60,128 nt of DNA from Thiotrichaceae bacterium (GCA_026989145.1 JALSJU010000070.1:1-60128); one strand, 5' to 3'. Numbered from the stretch's first letter, positions 8,268 through 17,991 are shown. Numbers and translations are program-made. The notes: generated from the sequence alone by a model not told the origin.

Positions 8268-10670
8268 ATGAAAGTCAGTGAAAAGTGGTTACGTGAGTGG
8301 GTAAATTTAGACGGTAAAACCAGCGAAGAAATAGAGCATCAGTTAATTATGTCCGGCACCGAGCTAGATGGTGTTGACCCTGTCGCATCGGCATTTACGT
8401 ATGTGGTAATAGGGAAAATTAAATCTGTTGAGCAGCACCCAGATGCGGATCGTTTAACTGTTTGTCAAGTGGATGTGGGTGCTGATGAACTGATTCAAAT
8501 CGTAACGAATGCAAGTGTTGTTCAAGACCAGAAAGTACCGGTCGCTATGATTGGTGCAAATTTACCGGATGAACAAGGAAAGCCCTTTAAAATTAAAAAG
8601 AGCAAGCTGCGCGGTGTGTTATCTCAAGGTATGTTTTGTGGCGCTGATACCCTAGGTTTGAGTGGTTCAGTTGCAGAAAAGTCAGGTGAAGGCTTATTAA
8701 TTATTCCAGATGACGCCCCATTAGGTGCTGATTTGCGCGATATTTATGACATGAGCGATGTAGTGCTTGATTTAGATTCAACCCCAAACCGTGCGGATTT
8801 ATTATCTGTTTCCGGTATTGCCCGTGAGCTCGGTGTAATCATGCAAACAGCAGTTACGCAATGGCCGATTGAAGAAGCTGAGGTTAGCCATGATAGACTT
8901 TTCCCGGTGAAAATCTGCTGTGATGATTTATGTCAGCGCTATGCTGGTCGTATCATTCAAAATGTAAATACACAAGCGCAAACCCCTGATTGGATGGTAG
9001 ATAAGTTGGCTAGTTCAGGCATTCGTAGCCTTGGTCCGGTAGTTGATGTGACCAATTTTGTGATGCTCGAATTGGGTCAGCCTATGCATGGTTTTGACTT
9101 TGATAAGCTAGAAGGTGGGATTGAAGTAAGAAGGGCAATAGAAGGTGAGAAGCTTGCTTTATTGGATGGCAAAGAAGTCACCTTGCGCGCCGATACTATG
9201 GTGATTGCAGATGAGAGTAAAGCACTCGCACTGGCTGGAATTATGGGTGGCGAGAAAAGTGCTGTAGGTGATTTAACGACCAATATTTATTTAGAAAGCG
9301 CGTTTTTCACGCCCAATAAAATTATGGGTAAAGCACGTACTTACGGTTTGCATACGGACTCTTCGCATCGATTCGAACGTGGTGTTTCACCTGACTTACA
9401 AGTAACAGCATTAGAGCGTGCAACGAACTTAATCGTGAGCATTTGTGGAGGAAGCGCAGGGCCGATTACCGATGTGATTGCGAATGCTTCTTTGCAAAAT
9501 AAATCCACCATTGAATTTAAACGGTACAAGATTAAACGCCACTTAGGTGTTGAGGTAGATGATGCACGAGTGGTTGATATCCTTCAGCGCCTTGAATGTA
9601 AGCTTGAGGATGGAGAGGATGGCTGGAAAGTCACGCCACCAATATTCAGATTTGATTTAGCAACGCCAGAAGATCTTGTTGAAGAAATAGCGCGTATTTT
9701 TGGTTACGAGAATATTCCTGCAGTGTTGCGCCCTATGCAGCCGTTAATTGCATTGCCATCAGAAGAGCAGGTGAGGGAATCCATTCTGCAAAACATTTTA
9801 GTAGAGCGCGGTTACCAAGAAGCGATAACCTATAGTTTTGTGCCTTCTGAAGTTGAAAGTTTATTAGCGCCAGAGCAGGAGCAGATCAAATTATCCAATC
9901 CGATTTCTGAAGAGCTGTCTATTATGCGTAGCACGCTTTGGTCGGGTTTAATTCCTGCGCTTGATAAAAATGTTAAACGCCAACAATCACGGGTTCGTTT
10001 GTTTGAAAGTGGCTTAACATTTGTAAAATCAGATGCTGGTTTGCCAGAACAACGTAAAAAAATGGCGGGTGTGATTACAGGTGCATTGTATACAGAACAA
10101 TGGAATGAAACATCGCGTGATGTGGATTTTTATGACATAAAAGGAGATGTTGAAGCACTATTAGCAGAAGCCAGCGCACAAACATTTACCTTTCAAAAAG
10201 CTGATCATAATTCACTGCACCCGGGTCAATCTGCAAGCATTTTGTGTGAGGGGAAAGAGGTTGGGGTATTCGGAGCGTTACATCCAAGCCTTGAGAAAAA
10301 ACTCAACCTTGATCAAACTGTTTTTGTGTTTGAACTGGACTTAGATTTAATCTCAAAAAAGAAGCTGCCTGTCAATTCAGCTCTATCGCCTTATCCGTCG
10401 GTGAGAAGAGATCTGGCTCTTATGATAAAACAAGAGGTGAGTTATGCGCAGATAGATAAGGTATTGAAAAATAGCAAGATTGATGCTTTAGTGGAAAACT
10501 TTGTTTTTGATGTCTACGAAGGAGAAAATGTTGAATCAGGTCAAAAAAGTATTGCTTTAGGGTTGATTTTTCAAGACTTTTCGCGCACTCTAGAAGAGCA
10601 AGAAATAAGCACATATATAGAAAAGATAGTGAGTGCATTGAAACAACAAATTGGTGCTGTTCTAAGGTAA
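8268..10670 (+). CDS. pheT: Phenylalanine--tRNA ligase, beta subunit
   Basis: 800 residues, the normal length. The domains run in order: an OB-fold tRNA-binding domain (about 39-150, containing VEQHPDADRLTVCQVDVG), the B3/B4 editing domain with RYAGRIIQN and LGQPMHGFDFDKL, the B5 domain, the catalytic-like core, and a C-terminal ferredoxin-fold anticodon-binding domain that includes LSPYPSVRRDLALMI. It is co-transcribed with pheS. The long uninterrupted frame is a useful control for sequence quality in this region. Confidence 0.97.
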   Translation: MKVSEKWLREWVNLDGKTSEEIEHQLIMSGTELDGVDPVASAFTYVVIGKIKSVEQHPDADRLTVCQVDVGADELIQIVTNASVVQDQKVPVAMIGANLPDEQGKPFKIKKSKLRGVLSQGMFCGADTLGLSGSVAEKSGEGLLIIPDDAPLGADLRDIYDMSDVVLDLDSTPNRADLLSVSGIARELGVIMQTAVTQWPIEEAEVSHDRLFPVKICCDDLCQRYAGRIIQNVNTQAQTPDWMVDKLASSGIRSLGPVVDVTNFVMLELGQPMHGFDFDKLEGGIEVRRAIEGEKLALLDGKEVTLRADTMVIADESKALALAGIMGGEKSAVGDLTTNIYLESAFFTPNKIMGKARTYGLHTDSSHRFERGVSPDLQVTALERATNLIVSICGGSAGPITDVIANASLQNKSTIEFKRYKIKRHLGVEVDDARVVDILQRLECKLEDGEDGWKVTPPIFRFDLATPEDLVEEIARIFGYENIPAVLRPMQPLIALPSEEQVRESILQNILVERGYQEAITYSFVPSEVESLLAPEQEQIKLSNPISEELSIMRSTLWSGLIPALDKNVKRQQSRVRLFESGLTFVKSDAGLPEQRKKMAGVITGALYTEQWNETSRDVDFYDIKGDVEALLAEASAQTFTFQKADHNSLHPGQSASILCEGKEVGVFGALHPSLEKKLNLDQTVFVFELDLDLISKKKLPVNSALSPYPSVRRDLALMIKQEVSYAQIDKVLKNSKIDALVENFVFDVYEGENVESGQKSIALGLIFQDFSRTLEEQEISTYIEKIVSALKQQIGAVLR

Positions 10671-10794
10671 GCTTTAACAGCGAAGCCAACGCAGAACAAA
10701 CATACTAAACGTTAATCAGTCCCCCATTTATATTGATTAAGGTCTTAGTCAGCAAACCCGATAAAACGCTGAAAAAGAAAGGAGAGTCACTAAA

Positions 10795-11091
10795 ATGACA
10801 TTAACCAAGGCAGGTATGGTCGAGCATCTGTTTGATGAACTCGGCTTAAATAAGCGCGAAGCAAAAGAACTGGTAGAAATGTTTTTTGAAGAAATCCGAA
10901 CCGCTTTGGAAGAAGGTCAGAATATTAAACTCTCTGGTTTCGGTAATTTTATGTTACGTGATAAAGCAGCGCGTCCAGGTAGAAACCCTAAATCTGGCGA
11001 AACAATTCCGGTTAGTGCGCGTCGTGTAGTAACTTTTCGACCCGGTCAAAAACTTAAACAACGAGTAGAAAAATATGCTGGAACTGTCTAA
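10795..11091 (+). CDS. ihfA: Integration host factor alpha subunit
   Basis: 98 residues, the normal length. It forms the IHF heterodimer with IhfB, which bends DNA sharply at specific sites and acts in transcription, replication and recombination. The beta-arm signature [20 protein letters not shown] and the N-terminal helices ([18 protein letters not shown]) are clear. A strong AAAGGAGAG ribosome binding site precedes it. It lies in its usual place behind pheT, and its partner ihfB is at the other end of the window. Confidence 0.97.
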   Translation: MTLTKAGMVEHLFDELGLNKREAKELVEMFFEEIRTALEEGQNIKLSGFGNFMLRDKAARPGRNPKSGETIPVSARRVVTFRPGQKLKQRVEKYAGTV

Positions 11092-11434
11092 TAATAAAGA
11101 ATTACCGGCGATACCGAGTAAACGCTATTTCACCATTGGTGAGGTTAGTGAGCTTTGTGCTGTTAAAGCACATGTGTTGCGTTATTGGGAACAAGAATTT
11201 CCTAATTTAAAGCCGATGAAACGTCGCGGAAACCGTCGTTACTACCAACGTCAAGATGTTGTTTTAATTCGTCAAATCCGTAGTTTATTGCATGAGCAAG
11301 GCTATACCATTAACGGTGCCCGGCAAAAACTTTCCGGTGAAGAAGCCGTTGTTGATAGTACCCAGGCGAACCAGCTTTCACGCCAACTTATTACTGAACT
11401 TGAAGAGCTATTAAAAATTCTAAAAGGCAAATAA
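11075..11434 (+). CDS. MerR-family transcriptional regulator
   Basis: 119 residues. The N-terminal winged-helix domain is seen as [20 protein letters not shown] followed by [10 protein letters not shown] and [15 protein letters not shown]; a short C-terminal helix follows. The start overlaps ihfA by 17 bases, which indicates translational coupling. A MerR-type gene is found directly after ihfA in many gammaproteobacteria, and its ligand is not known to me. No metal-binding cysteine cluster is present in the C-terminal part. Confidence 0.9.
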   Translation: MLELSNNKELPAIPSKRYFTIGEVSELCAVKAHVLRYWEQEFPNLKPMKRRGNRRYYQRQDVVLIRQIRSLLHEQGYTINGARQKLSGEEAVVDSTQANQLSRQLITELEELLKILKGK

Positions 11435-11471
11435 GGACTACACAAAGATTTTTTACTAAAATTCTTTTAAG

Positions 11472-11496
11472 AAAGCGCCAGTGGCGCTTTTTTTTG
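11472..11496 (+). terminator. Rho-independent terminator after the ihfA operon
   Basis: Stem AAAGCGCC / GGCGCTTT with loop AGT, followed by a run of T. It ends the translation/IHF operon just before the convergent DUF1853 gene. Confidence 0.9.
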
Positions 11497-11502
11497 TGGC
11501 TA

Positions 11503-12375
11503 CTAATCCGGGAATTTGAAAGATTTAGGTAAGATAAAAACTCGGGTATCTTCCTCGTAGTTGTCGTTGAGCGTAATACAACACTGCGCTCGATTGAGCT
11601 TTAGTGACGGTACTAAGGGCTCTCTATCTTTAATATCAGATGCTTGCAGCAGTGATAACCACTCATGCTTTATTAACAGGTAAAGTGGCTGCTTGTTGCC
11701 AAAACCACGTTCAAATTTGTCACCTTGTGTTAGCCAAACTCCCTTGAGATGATTTTCAGTAGCACTAGCGGGTGGCGTTAATAGTTTTTCAAGTCTGAAA
11801 GGATAAAATAATCGCCCTTTAATTAAGCAATATTTTTGGTCAATTTTAGTGTTAATCAGTTCTGGATATTTAAGGCTTAATTGCGTTTGATGATCAATTA
11901 AGTGTTGTTGTTTTTTGCCGAGTTGATCGTTGGTGTTGGTACCAAACCAACGATAATCATCTTCAAAAGGTGCGCTGCCGAGGTAGAATTTCACGGCTAC
12001 TTCAAGGTGAATTACCTTTGAAGTTGCTAAGTCTTGAATAATAAAATCAATTTCACCTAAGGTCTGTTTGTCTTTAATTAGCTGAATATTGTGCGCTAAC
12101 AACGTGTAATTTGGGGATATTTGTAGCCAAAAGTTAATAAATGCTTCAAAGCGATAGCCGAGCCTTTTTGATTTTAGCTCTTCAATCTGTGAGAGCAGCG
12201 GTTGCGGGTCTAGATCTAATTTCATCAAGGCAGGTAGACAATCAGTGTATTCTTTTAAACAAAACTCATGATCCAGCCATAGGGTATTGTTTTTCATTCC
12301 TGATAAAAGAGGGGGGCTTTCAATTACCCATGCTAAATCTCTTACGATACGATGTTTGAATTGATTGGTCTGCAT
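11503..12375 (-). CDS. DUF1853 family protein, nuclease-like core
   Basis: 290 residues. The start pattern (HRIVRDLAWVIESPPLLSG) and overall layout match the DUF1853 family, which has no firmly known function. A segment GEID (residues 107-110) followed by HLEVAVKFYLG (123-133) resembles the acidic/lysine core of PD-(D/E)xK nuclease folds, although the lysine is four residues after the glutamate. It lies 6 bases downstream of the methyltransferase gene on the same strand and is probably co-transcribed with it. The nuclease idea is inference. Confidence 0.8.
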   Translation of the reverse strand: MQTNQFKHRIVRDLAWVIESPPLLSGMKNNTLWLDHEFCLKEYTDCLPALMKLDLDPQPLLSQIEELKSKRLGYRFEAFINFWLQISPNYTLLAHNIQLIKDKQTLGEIDFIIQDLATSKVIHLEVAVKFYLGSAPFEDDYRWFGTNTNDQLGKKQQHLIDHQTQLSLKYPELINTKIDQKYCLIKGRLFYPFRLEKLLTPPASATENHLKGVWLTQGDKFERGFGNKQPLYLLIKHEWLSLLQASDIKDREPLVPSLKLNRAQCCITLNDNYEEDTRVFILPKSFKFPD

Positions 12376-12381
12376 TAGCGG

Positions 12382-13008
12382 TTAAGCTTTTTGCCAACAT
12401 AAGATTCGATTATTAGCAGGCATTGCATAATCGTTTAATAGTTTTAAGTCTTGTTTTTCCGCTAGCTTATTAACCGCTTCAAAGTCTCGGATGGCACTTT
12501 GCGGGTTTTGTTGTTTTAACCAATCATCAAACTGTTTGTTACTTTCGCTGGTGTATTTTCCTGCGTAGTTAAAAGGGCCATACAAAATCAATAAACCCTT
12601 GGCTGCTAATAACTTGGGCGCGTTTTCAAGAAAGTCGATGACATTTTGCCACGACATAATATGTACCGCATTGGCTGAAAAAATCACGTCAACAATAATT
12701 TCTGGCCACTGATCGTTACTTACATCTAATGGAATGGGTGGTGGCGTGTTATTTAAACCTGCCTCATTTAACCAAAGCTTTATCCCTTCATGATATGCGA
12801 GTTGATCGCTAGTTTTCCAAATGAGATGAGGCATTTTTTGTGAGAAATAAACCGCGTGTTGGCCAGTGCCACTGCCAATTTCTAAGACGGTTTTTTTATC
12901 CTTTAGTAACGGCTGAATAAGCTCCAGTATTGGTTCACGGTTTTGATCACAAGATGCAGAATAGGGCTTTTGTGGATGTATTTTAACGTTTGAATTCATT
13001 TGATGCAT
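12382..13008 (-). CDS. DUF938 family SAM-dependent methyltransferase
   Basis: 208 residues. A class I methyltransferase fold is seen from the glycine-rich SAM motif TVLEIGSGTGQHAVYFS (near residues 40-56). It continues through the acidic strand and VDVIFSANAVHIMSWQN (motif IV region) to LLILYGPFNYAGKYTSESN. The N-terminal KPYSASCDQNREPILE is the DUF938 signature. The substrate is not known. Met1 and Met4 are both possible starts. It is followed closely by the DUF1853 gene. Confidence 0.88.
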   Translation of the reverse strand: MHQMNSNVKIHPQKPYSASCDQNREPILELIQPLLKDKKTVLEIGSGTGQHAVYFSQKMPHLIWKTSDQLAYHEGIKLWLNEAGLNNTPPPIPLDVSNDQWPEIIVDVIFSANAVHIMSWQNVIDFLENAPKLLAAKGLLILYGPFNYAGKYTSESNKQFDDWLKQQNPQSAIRDFEAVNKLAEKQDLKLLNDYAMPANNRILCWQKA

Positions 13009-13061
13009 AGGGATAGTGGAACGTCGCTTTTGTTGTCATGAGGAATGATTTGTGATGTGAT

Positions 13062-13457
13062 TTAGTCAACTTCAATTTCCTTGATTTCAGGATCAGATTC
13101 AAAGATTGATCTAAAGAACAACAAACAGGGATCATTTTTAGTCATTTTTTCTTTACCAAGTATTTTCTCAACCAGTGAACGTTGCTTTTCAACTTGAAAT
13201 ACCCATTCTAGTATATGGGGTGAATCATCCCCTTTTTCATAATGAACAGATGCTCCAATCATATAACCCCGGCTATTCCATTTTAGAAAACTGTACCAGC
13301 CCCAGTCTTCTGCATCTGGTGCAGTAATTTCAATATTATCTTTAGTCCTTTCACGCAGCCAATCCAACAAAGTATAACCATAAATAGGATTTGTTGGGTT
13401 TTTCTTTTCATTGGAAACATTAAATTTAGCTGTTTTGAATGAAATTATATGATGCAT
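13062..13457 (-). CDS. Hypothetical protein, 131 residues
   Basis: A soluble protein with no signal peptide or membrane segment. The features NPIYGYTLLDWLRER, DAEDWGWYSF and GYMIGASVHYE look like a conserved small family of unknown function that I recall from other proteobacteria but cannot name. It sits alone between the DUF938 gene and a decayed gene, on the same strand. The start is ATG, with the upstream AAGGGAAGC at suitable distance. Confidence 0.65.
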   Translation of the reverse strand: MHHIISFKTAKFNVSNEKKNPTNPIYGYTLLDWLRERTKDNIEITAPDAEDWGWYSFLKWNSRGYMIGASVHYEKGDDSPHILEWVFQVEKQRSLVEKILGKEKMTKNDPCLLFFRSIFESDPEIKEIEVD

Positions 13458-13547
13458 TAGTTTGCTTCCCTTGGTCTCTTTTCATAACCACCTAGCGTGA
13501 GTTGTCGTTTTGAAGTGTAGAAAAAAACTATCCACTTCACGTACTTG

Positions 13548-13936
13548 TTATATAGCGTCGCGCTCATTACTAAATGCTTCATACTTTTCACCAAATTCTA
13601 CCTCTAATGCATTGCGAATTAATGCTGGGTAGCAATACCAATATTGTCTTCTTATTGCGTCTAAATATTCTTCATTACCTAATTCTTCTCTAAATATTCG
13701 TTGATGAATTATGTCCATTAGCTCTTTGTCACATGCTAATAGCCATTTTCTATACTTTTTAAGAAAAAGGCGTAATTGTTTTTTTGTTAAAATTTACCAA
13801 CTCTTGTCTAACCTCGTCCAAATCTTCTTGTGATGCACAATCATTCTATTTTGGGGAATAGACTAGTCATCATCTTATGTAGATGGTGTAGGTCATAATC
13901 TTCGGAATCAATTAAAGTTCTTTTATTTAGTCGCAT
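13548..13936 (-). pseudogene. Small protein gene broken by two frameshifts
   Basis: Reading the minus strand, ATG at 13936 opens MRLNKRTLIDSEDYDLHHLH and continues to FPKIE, where a shift is needed. The next piece reads CASQEDLDEVRQELVNF up to an A7 run where a second shift is needed. The last piece runs from LRLFLKKYRKWLLACDKE through RRQYWYCYPALIRNALEV to the stop. Removing one A at each site would restore a protein of about 129 residues. The family is not recognised. It fills what would otherwise be a 490-base empty gap. Confidence 0.7.
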
Positions 13937-13951
13937 AGTTTATTTAGCTAT

Positions 13952-15091
13952 TTAACAATCCTTATAAGGTGATTTAAGTGATTGCATATACTGCGTAACC
14001 CCTTGCTTTTCATGCTGGGTGAACTGCTGAACCGAGTCAAAAAAAGGCGAGTTATTTAGCCAGTGACTGGAGCGGGTTAAGGTGGGTATAAAGCCTCTGG
14101 CAATTTTGTGTTCGCCTTGTGCGCCTGGCTCAAATACTTGTAATTTGTTATTAATACAAAACTCTATACCTTGATAATAACAGGCCTCAAAATGTAGCTT
14201 ATCAACTTGCTCAACACAGCCCCAGTGGCGACCATAAAGGGTTGTATTGCTGTGAAACATTAGCGAGCCAGCAATACATTCACCTTGTTCATTATCCGCT
14301 AAAATGAGTAATACTTGATCAGGTAGTTTGTGGGCGACTTCTTTAAAGAAGCCTTCATTAAGTGTTGCATGACCATGTTTTTCGGTAAATGTTTGTTGGT
14401 AAAAGTGTGTGAAGTCTTGCCAATCCTTATCGCTTGCGGTGTGTCCATTGAGTTGACGTAATTGAATGTTTTGTTGTGTGACCTTTTTTCTTTCTTGGCG
14501 GATATTTTTACGTTTCTTTTTATCCAGTTTTGCTAAAAATGAATCAAAGCTATTATAGTTTTGATTGTTCCAATGGAACTGGCAATCATGGCGGCTTAAG
14601 AGGTCAAACTCATTTTGTTGAGCTTCCATCCAGTCTTGCTCGATCTTAAGGGGGAAAAGGCAATGGAAACTACTGTAATTTTGCTGTTGAGCAAACTGTT
14701 GAATGGTTTTGATTAGTAATGGAAAAACCAGCTCTTGATCTCCCTCACGACATAACAGTCGTTGCCCACTAGCAGGTGTGTAAGGAATGCTAGAAACCAG
14801 TTTAGGAAAATAGGCTAATTGATTGCGCTGGTAGGCATCTGCCCAAGCATGATCAAACACAAATTCCCCATATGAATTAGTTTTGCTATAAAGTGGCATG
14901 GCACCAATCAATTTGCCATCCTGCTGGATGCTGATATGGCAGGGTCGCCAACCAAATGCATCACTCACACAGTCGTGGTTTTCTAATGCCGATAAAAACT
15001 CATGGCGCAGGAAAGGATTATTGTCTTTTACTAGGGCATTCCAATCCTTTGCGGGGATTTGTTTTATTTTAGAGTGAATATTAATCTGCAT
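13952..15091 (-). CDS. FemAB-like / GNAT-type protein (DUF482, COG3146)
   Basis: 379 residues, typical of this family, which is annotated as related to peptidoglycan biosynthesis or recognition through a double GNAT fold like FemA/B. The N-terminal half has NPFLRHEFLSALE and FGWRPCHISI. The middle carries the basic stretch KKKRKNIRQERKK, and the C-terminal GNAT part has GSLMFHSNTTLYGRHWG and HFEACYYQGIEFC. The substrate is not established. The neighbours mtgA and dacB-like also act on peptidoglycan, which fits loosely. Confidence 0.85.
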   Translation of the reverse strand: MQINIHSKIKQIPAKDWNALVKDNNPFLRHEFLSALENHDCVSDAFGWRPCHISIQQDGKLIGAMPLYSKTNSYGEFVFDHAWADAYQRNQLAYFPKLVSSIPYTPASGQRLLCREGDQELVFPLLIKTIQQFAQQQNYSSFHCLFPLKIEQDWMEAQQNEFDLLSRHDCQFHWNNQNYNSFDSFLAKLDKKKRKNIRQERKKVTQQNIQLRQLNGHTASDKDWQDFTHFYQQTFTEKHGHATLNEGFFKEVAHKLPDQVLLILADNEQGECIAGSLMFHSNTTLYGRHWGCVEQVDKLHFEACYYQGIEFCINNKLQVFEPGAQGEHKIARGFIPTLTRSSHWLNNSPFFDSVQQFTQHEKQGVTQYMQSLKSPYKDC

Positions 15092-15151
15092 TTTTTGGTA
15101 TGATAAAAAATCTTTAATGAGTAATTAAAACTAGTTAAACATAAGGTTACT

Positions 15152-15914
15152 ATGTATATGAAAAAAATGTTGATTCTTTCTGTTATAACGATTGTTATAC
15201 AAACAAATGCACTCGCAGGTATTTTTAAATGTTCGGGTAATGATGGCTCTACGTATTATAAGCGATAAGCCATGTCCTTCTGGTTTTAAGAGCAATAAGA
15301 TACATGTTAATAAAAAACCTCCCTTGAAAGAGCGATATAATCAATTCGGTAGTAATGACTCTAAAGTAACATCCATGATGTTGGATCAAGAAGAACAAAT
15401 ACGGAGCAAAGAAGAAAAAATTGATGATGGTACTTACAAGCCATCTGATAGTGAGGCTGCATTAATTAGCAAATTGAATAAACACAGGCAGACACAAATT
15501 GATAAGTCTGAAAGAGAGCGTCGCCGTAAAGAAATGCTTAGAATTGCTGAAAAAAAGGAATATGAATTACGAGCAAAAGCCTATCAAAAGAAGAAACATG
15601 CGCAAATGAATAGAGCACTTGTTAACAATGTCAGAAAGGAAAGAACACAAAAGTACAAAGATTGGATGGAGTCAAGAGAGCGTAGTGGAGCCATGATGGA
15701 TGAAGAAGAGAAAAGTTGGCGAAAGTGGGATGAGACAACTGTTAACAATAAGGCTATATATCAAGAGAAGTTAACAACAGTTGGAACTAAAGAGTATAAA
15801 GAGAGGAAGCAAACTGAGGCAGCTAATTATCACGCAGAACTTAAACAGCAGACAATTAATAATGAATTTAATAACACGCGTTACCAAGGAAATGATATAG
15901 ATATTGCTAACTAG
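15152..15914 (+). pseudogene. Exported DUF4124-like protein, frameshifted
   Basis: ATG at 15152 opens a signal peptide (KKMLILSVITIVIQTNALA) followed by GIFKCSGNDGSTYY, after which the frame closes. The neighbouring frame resumes with SDKPCPSGFKSNKIHV. Together they give the DUF4124 pattern (IYKW..DG...YSDKP), so an extra A near 15260 splits the gene. The long remainder (to 15914) is a highly charged, lysine/glutamate-rich helical region with repeated RKE and KKK segments. The ATG at 15192 in the second frame would give a meaningless N-terminus. The function is unknown. Confidence 0.75.
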
Positions 15915-15950
15915 TAGCTCTCAGTCACTGATAGCACCCTGAGTAAAATA

Positions 15951-16649
15951 ATGATTCAGATTAATTTTTCCTATATTGTGGTGCGTTTAATTAAGTTGAT
16001 AGCACAAGCAATTCTGTTATTAGGCGTTTTATTTTTTGCTGTTATATTCATTTATCGTTGGATGCCCATTCCTACTTCATCCTTCATGCTACAGTCAACA
16101 ACTGAAACGCATTATCAGTGGGTTAGTTGGGATAAAATTTCTCCACAATTAGCAATAGCGGTTATTGCCGCAGAAGATCAACGTTTCCCCCAACATTGGG
16201 GGCTTGATACCGTTGAGCTAAAAAAAGCATTTACAGAAAAGCGGCAACGCAAAGGCAAGGCTACACCACGCGGCGCGAGTACCATTACTCAGCAAGTTGC
16301 TAAAAATTTATTCTTGTGGAATGGGCGTAGCTATACGCGAAAAGCTATTGAAGCCATCCTTGCTGTAGCTATCGAATTAACCTGGCCTAAAAAACGTATT
16401 TTAGAAGTGTACTTAAATATTGCACAATTTGGTGATGGTATTTTTGGGGTGTCAGCTGCGAGCAATGCGTTTTATCAGCAACAGTCAGGTGAACTAACGC
16501 GCCAGCAGTCAGCAATGCTAGCGTCAGTATTACCGCGACCTGCAATCTCAAATGTGAATAAGCCTGATACGCGTTTAATTAGCAAACAACGATGGGTTTT
16601 AAAACAGATGAAGCAACTGGGTGGTTTGAATTATCTTAAAAAGCTATAA
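15951..16649 (+). CDS. mtgA: Monofunctional peptidoglycan glycosyltransferase
   Basis: 232 residues, the normal length. It polymerises lipid II into glycan strands at the cytoplasmic membrane. An N-terminal membrane segment spans about residues 10-36. The GT51 motifs are AAEDQRFPQHWGLD (catalytic E75), RGASTITQQVAKNLFLW, KKRILEVYLN and FGDGIFGVSAASNAFY. There is no transpeptidase domain, which separates it from class A PBPs. It starts 36 bases after the frameshifted upstream gene. Confidence 0.97.
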   Translation: MIQINFSYIVVRLIKLIAQAILLLGVLFFAVIFIYRWMPIPTSSFMLQSTTETHYQWVSWDKISPQLAIAVIAAEDQRFPQHWGLDTVELKKAFTEKRQRKGKATPRGASTITQQVAKNLFLWNGRSYTRKAIEAILAVAIELTWPKKRILEVYLNIAQFGDGIFGVSAASNAFYQQQSGELTRQQSAMLASVLPRPAISNVNKPDTRLISKQRWVLKQMKQLGGLNYLKKL

Positions 16650-16815
16650 ATGACGGTTAAATAGGTTTAATTTTTCAATATAGTAAAAGACTATTTTTTA
16701 CCATGCATTTCATGGTTAAACTGCTAACATGTAGAGTTTCTCATAAAACAATCATGTTGAGTTTGTTTGAAATATAAAATAGAGTGTCGTAATTAAGTTA
16801 ACAATAAGTCGGGCT

Positions 16816-17991
16816 ATGAAAAAACTAATTCCAACAATATTAGTGGCGTTAATGCTACAGCCTTTGTCTGTTCACGGTAAATCAAAAAGTGGCTTACAGC
16901 GTTTTTCGCAACTTCATAATGCTGGGCTACTGGTGGTTAATCAGCAGGGTGTAGCACGTATTTCTCGGCGTCCAAATCAGCCTTTTATTCCTGCGTCAAC
17001 CACAAAGCTGGTGACGGCTTGGTTGGCACTCACTCACTGGGGGGAGAATCATCGTTTTAAGACTGATTTTTATTGGTCGCCACAAACGCGTACTTTAAGC
17101 ATCAAGGGCAGTGGTGATCCGTTTTTAGTTTCTGAAGAAATTCAAAATATTGCTTATCAGTTAAAGCAACGTGGCATTAAACAGGTGGATACACTTGTTT
17201 TAGATAACTCTTTTTTCGCATCGCATTTGGTGATGCCGGGCACGGGTAAAACGAATAACCCTTATGATGCCGTACCCTCCGCATTATCGGCGAATTTTAA
17301 TACCGTCTACTTAAAAAAGAAGCGTGGTAAAATTATCTCGGCAGAACCGCAAACCCCGCTTACACCTTATGCTTTAAAAATGGCTAAGCGCTTTAAACGT
17401 GGTAAGTTACGGGTAAATACGGGGCGCAACCCGCGAGATGCTGAGCATTACTTTGGTGAAATATTTCGTGCCATTATGCATATTGAAAGCGCAAAGATAG
17501 TGGCAGGTAAAGTGCCTAATCAGCCACCGTTTTATACTCATAAGAATAGCAAAACTGTGGGTGAAATGATTCGTCCTATGCTTAAATATTCAACCAATTT
17601 TATTGCCAATCAACTTGCTTTGAAAATGAGTGCTGAAGCGTATCAACAGCCCGCTAATGCGAATGATGTGGCGCGTTATTATCAAGAAAAACTGAGTCAG
17701 CACTTTGCCTGGAAAAATTTCACCCTAAAAGATGGCGCTGGCTTATCGCGCGCCAACCAACTTTCACCACAGCAACTGATTGATCTTTTAAATGATTTTA
17801 AACAGTGGAAGCATCTACTTCCAGAAATTGAGAAACATGTTTTTGCGAAGTCGGGTACATTAAACAAAGTCAGTACCTTAGCAGGTTATATTGATCATAA
17901 AGGTCAACTAGAGTCATTCGCGTTGATGATGAACCAAAGTGTGCCACATAAACTTCGCAACCGTATAGCTAAAGAATTGGCTCGTCGGTAG
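16816..17991 (+). CDS. dacB: D-alanyl-D-alanine carboxypeptidase, S13 (PBP4) type
   Basis: 391 residues, shorter than E. coli PBP4 (about 477). It trims or opens peptidoglycan cross-links in the periplasm. There is a signal peptide (residues 1-21). The serine active-site motif S61-T-T-K64, the second motif S259-T-N261 and the third motif K345-S-G are all present. SGDPFLVSEE and FNTVYLKKK match the S13 family. The shorter length suggests a reduced insert domain. It lies downstream of mtgA but is separated by 166 bases. Confidence 0.88.
   Translation: MKKLIPTILVALMLQPLSVHGKSKSGLQRFSQLHNAGLLVVNQQGVARISRRPNQPFIPASTTKLVTAWLALTHWGENHRFKTDFYWSPQTRTLSIKGSGDPFLVSEEIQNIAYQLKQRGIKQVDTLVLDNSFFASHLVMPGTGKTNNPYDAVPSALSANFNTVYLKKKRGKIISAEPQTPLTPYALKMAKRFKRGKLRVNTGRNPRDAEHYFGEIFRAIMHIESAKIVAGKVPNQPPFYTHKNSKTVGEMIRPMLKYSTNFIANQLALKMSAEAYQQPANANDVARYYQEKLSQHFAWKNFTLKDGAGLSRANQLSPQQLIDLLNDFKQWKHLLPEIEKHVFAKSGTLNKVSTLAGYIDHKGQLESFALMMNQSVPHKLRNRIAKELARR

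Noticed and set aside
11435-11502. tRNA gene after the ihfA-merR genes
   Set aside because: A tRNA is found here in some relatives, but this gap is only a terminator with no cloverleaf.
15192-15262. ATG at 15192 as the start of the charged protein
   Set aside because: The first 20 or so residues are out-of-frame translation of a signal peptide; the DUF4124 pattern only makes sense after a frame change near 15260.
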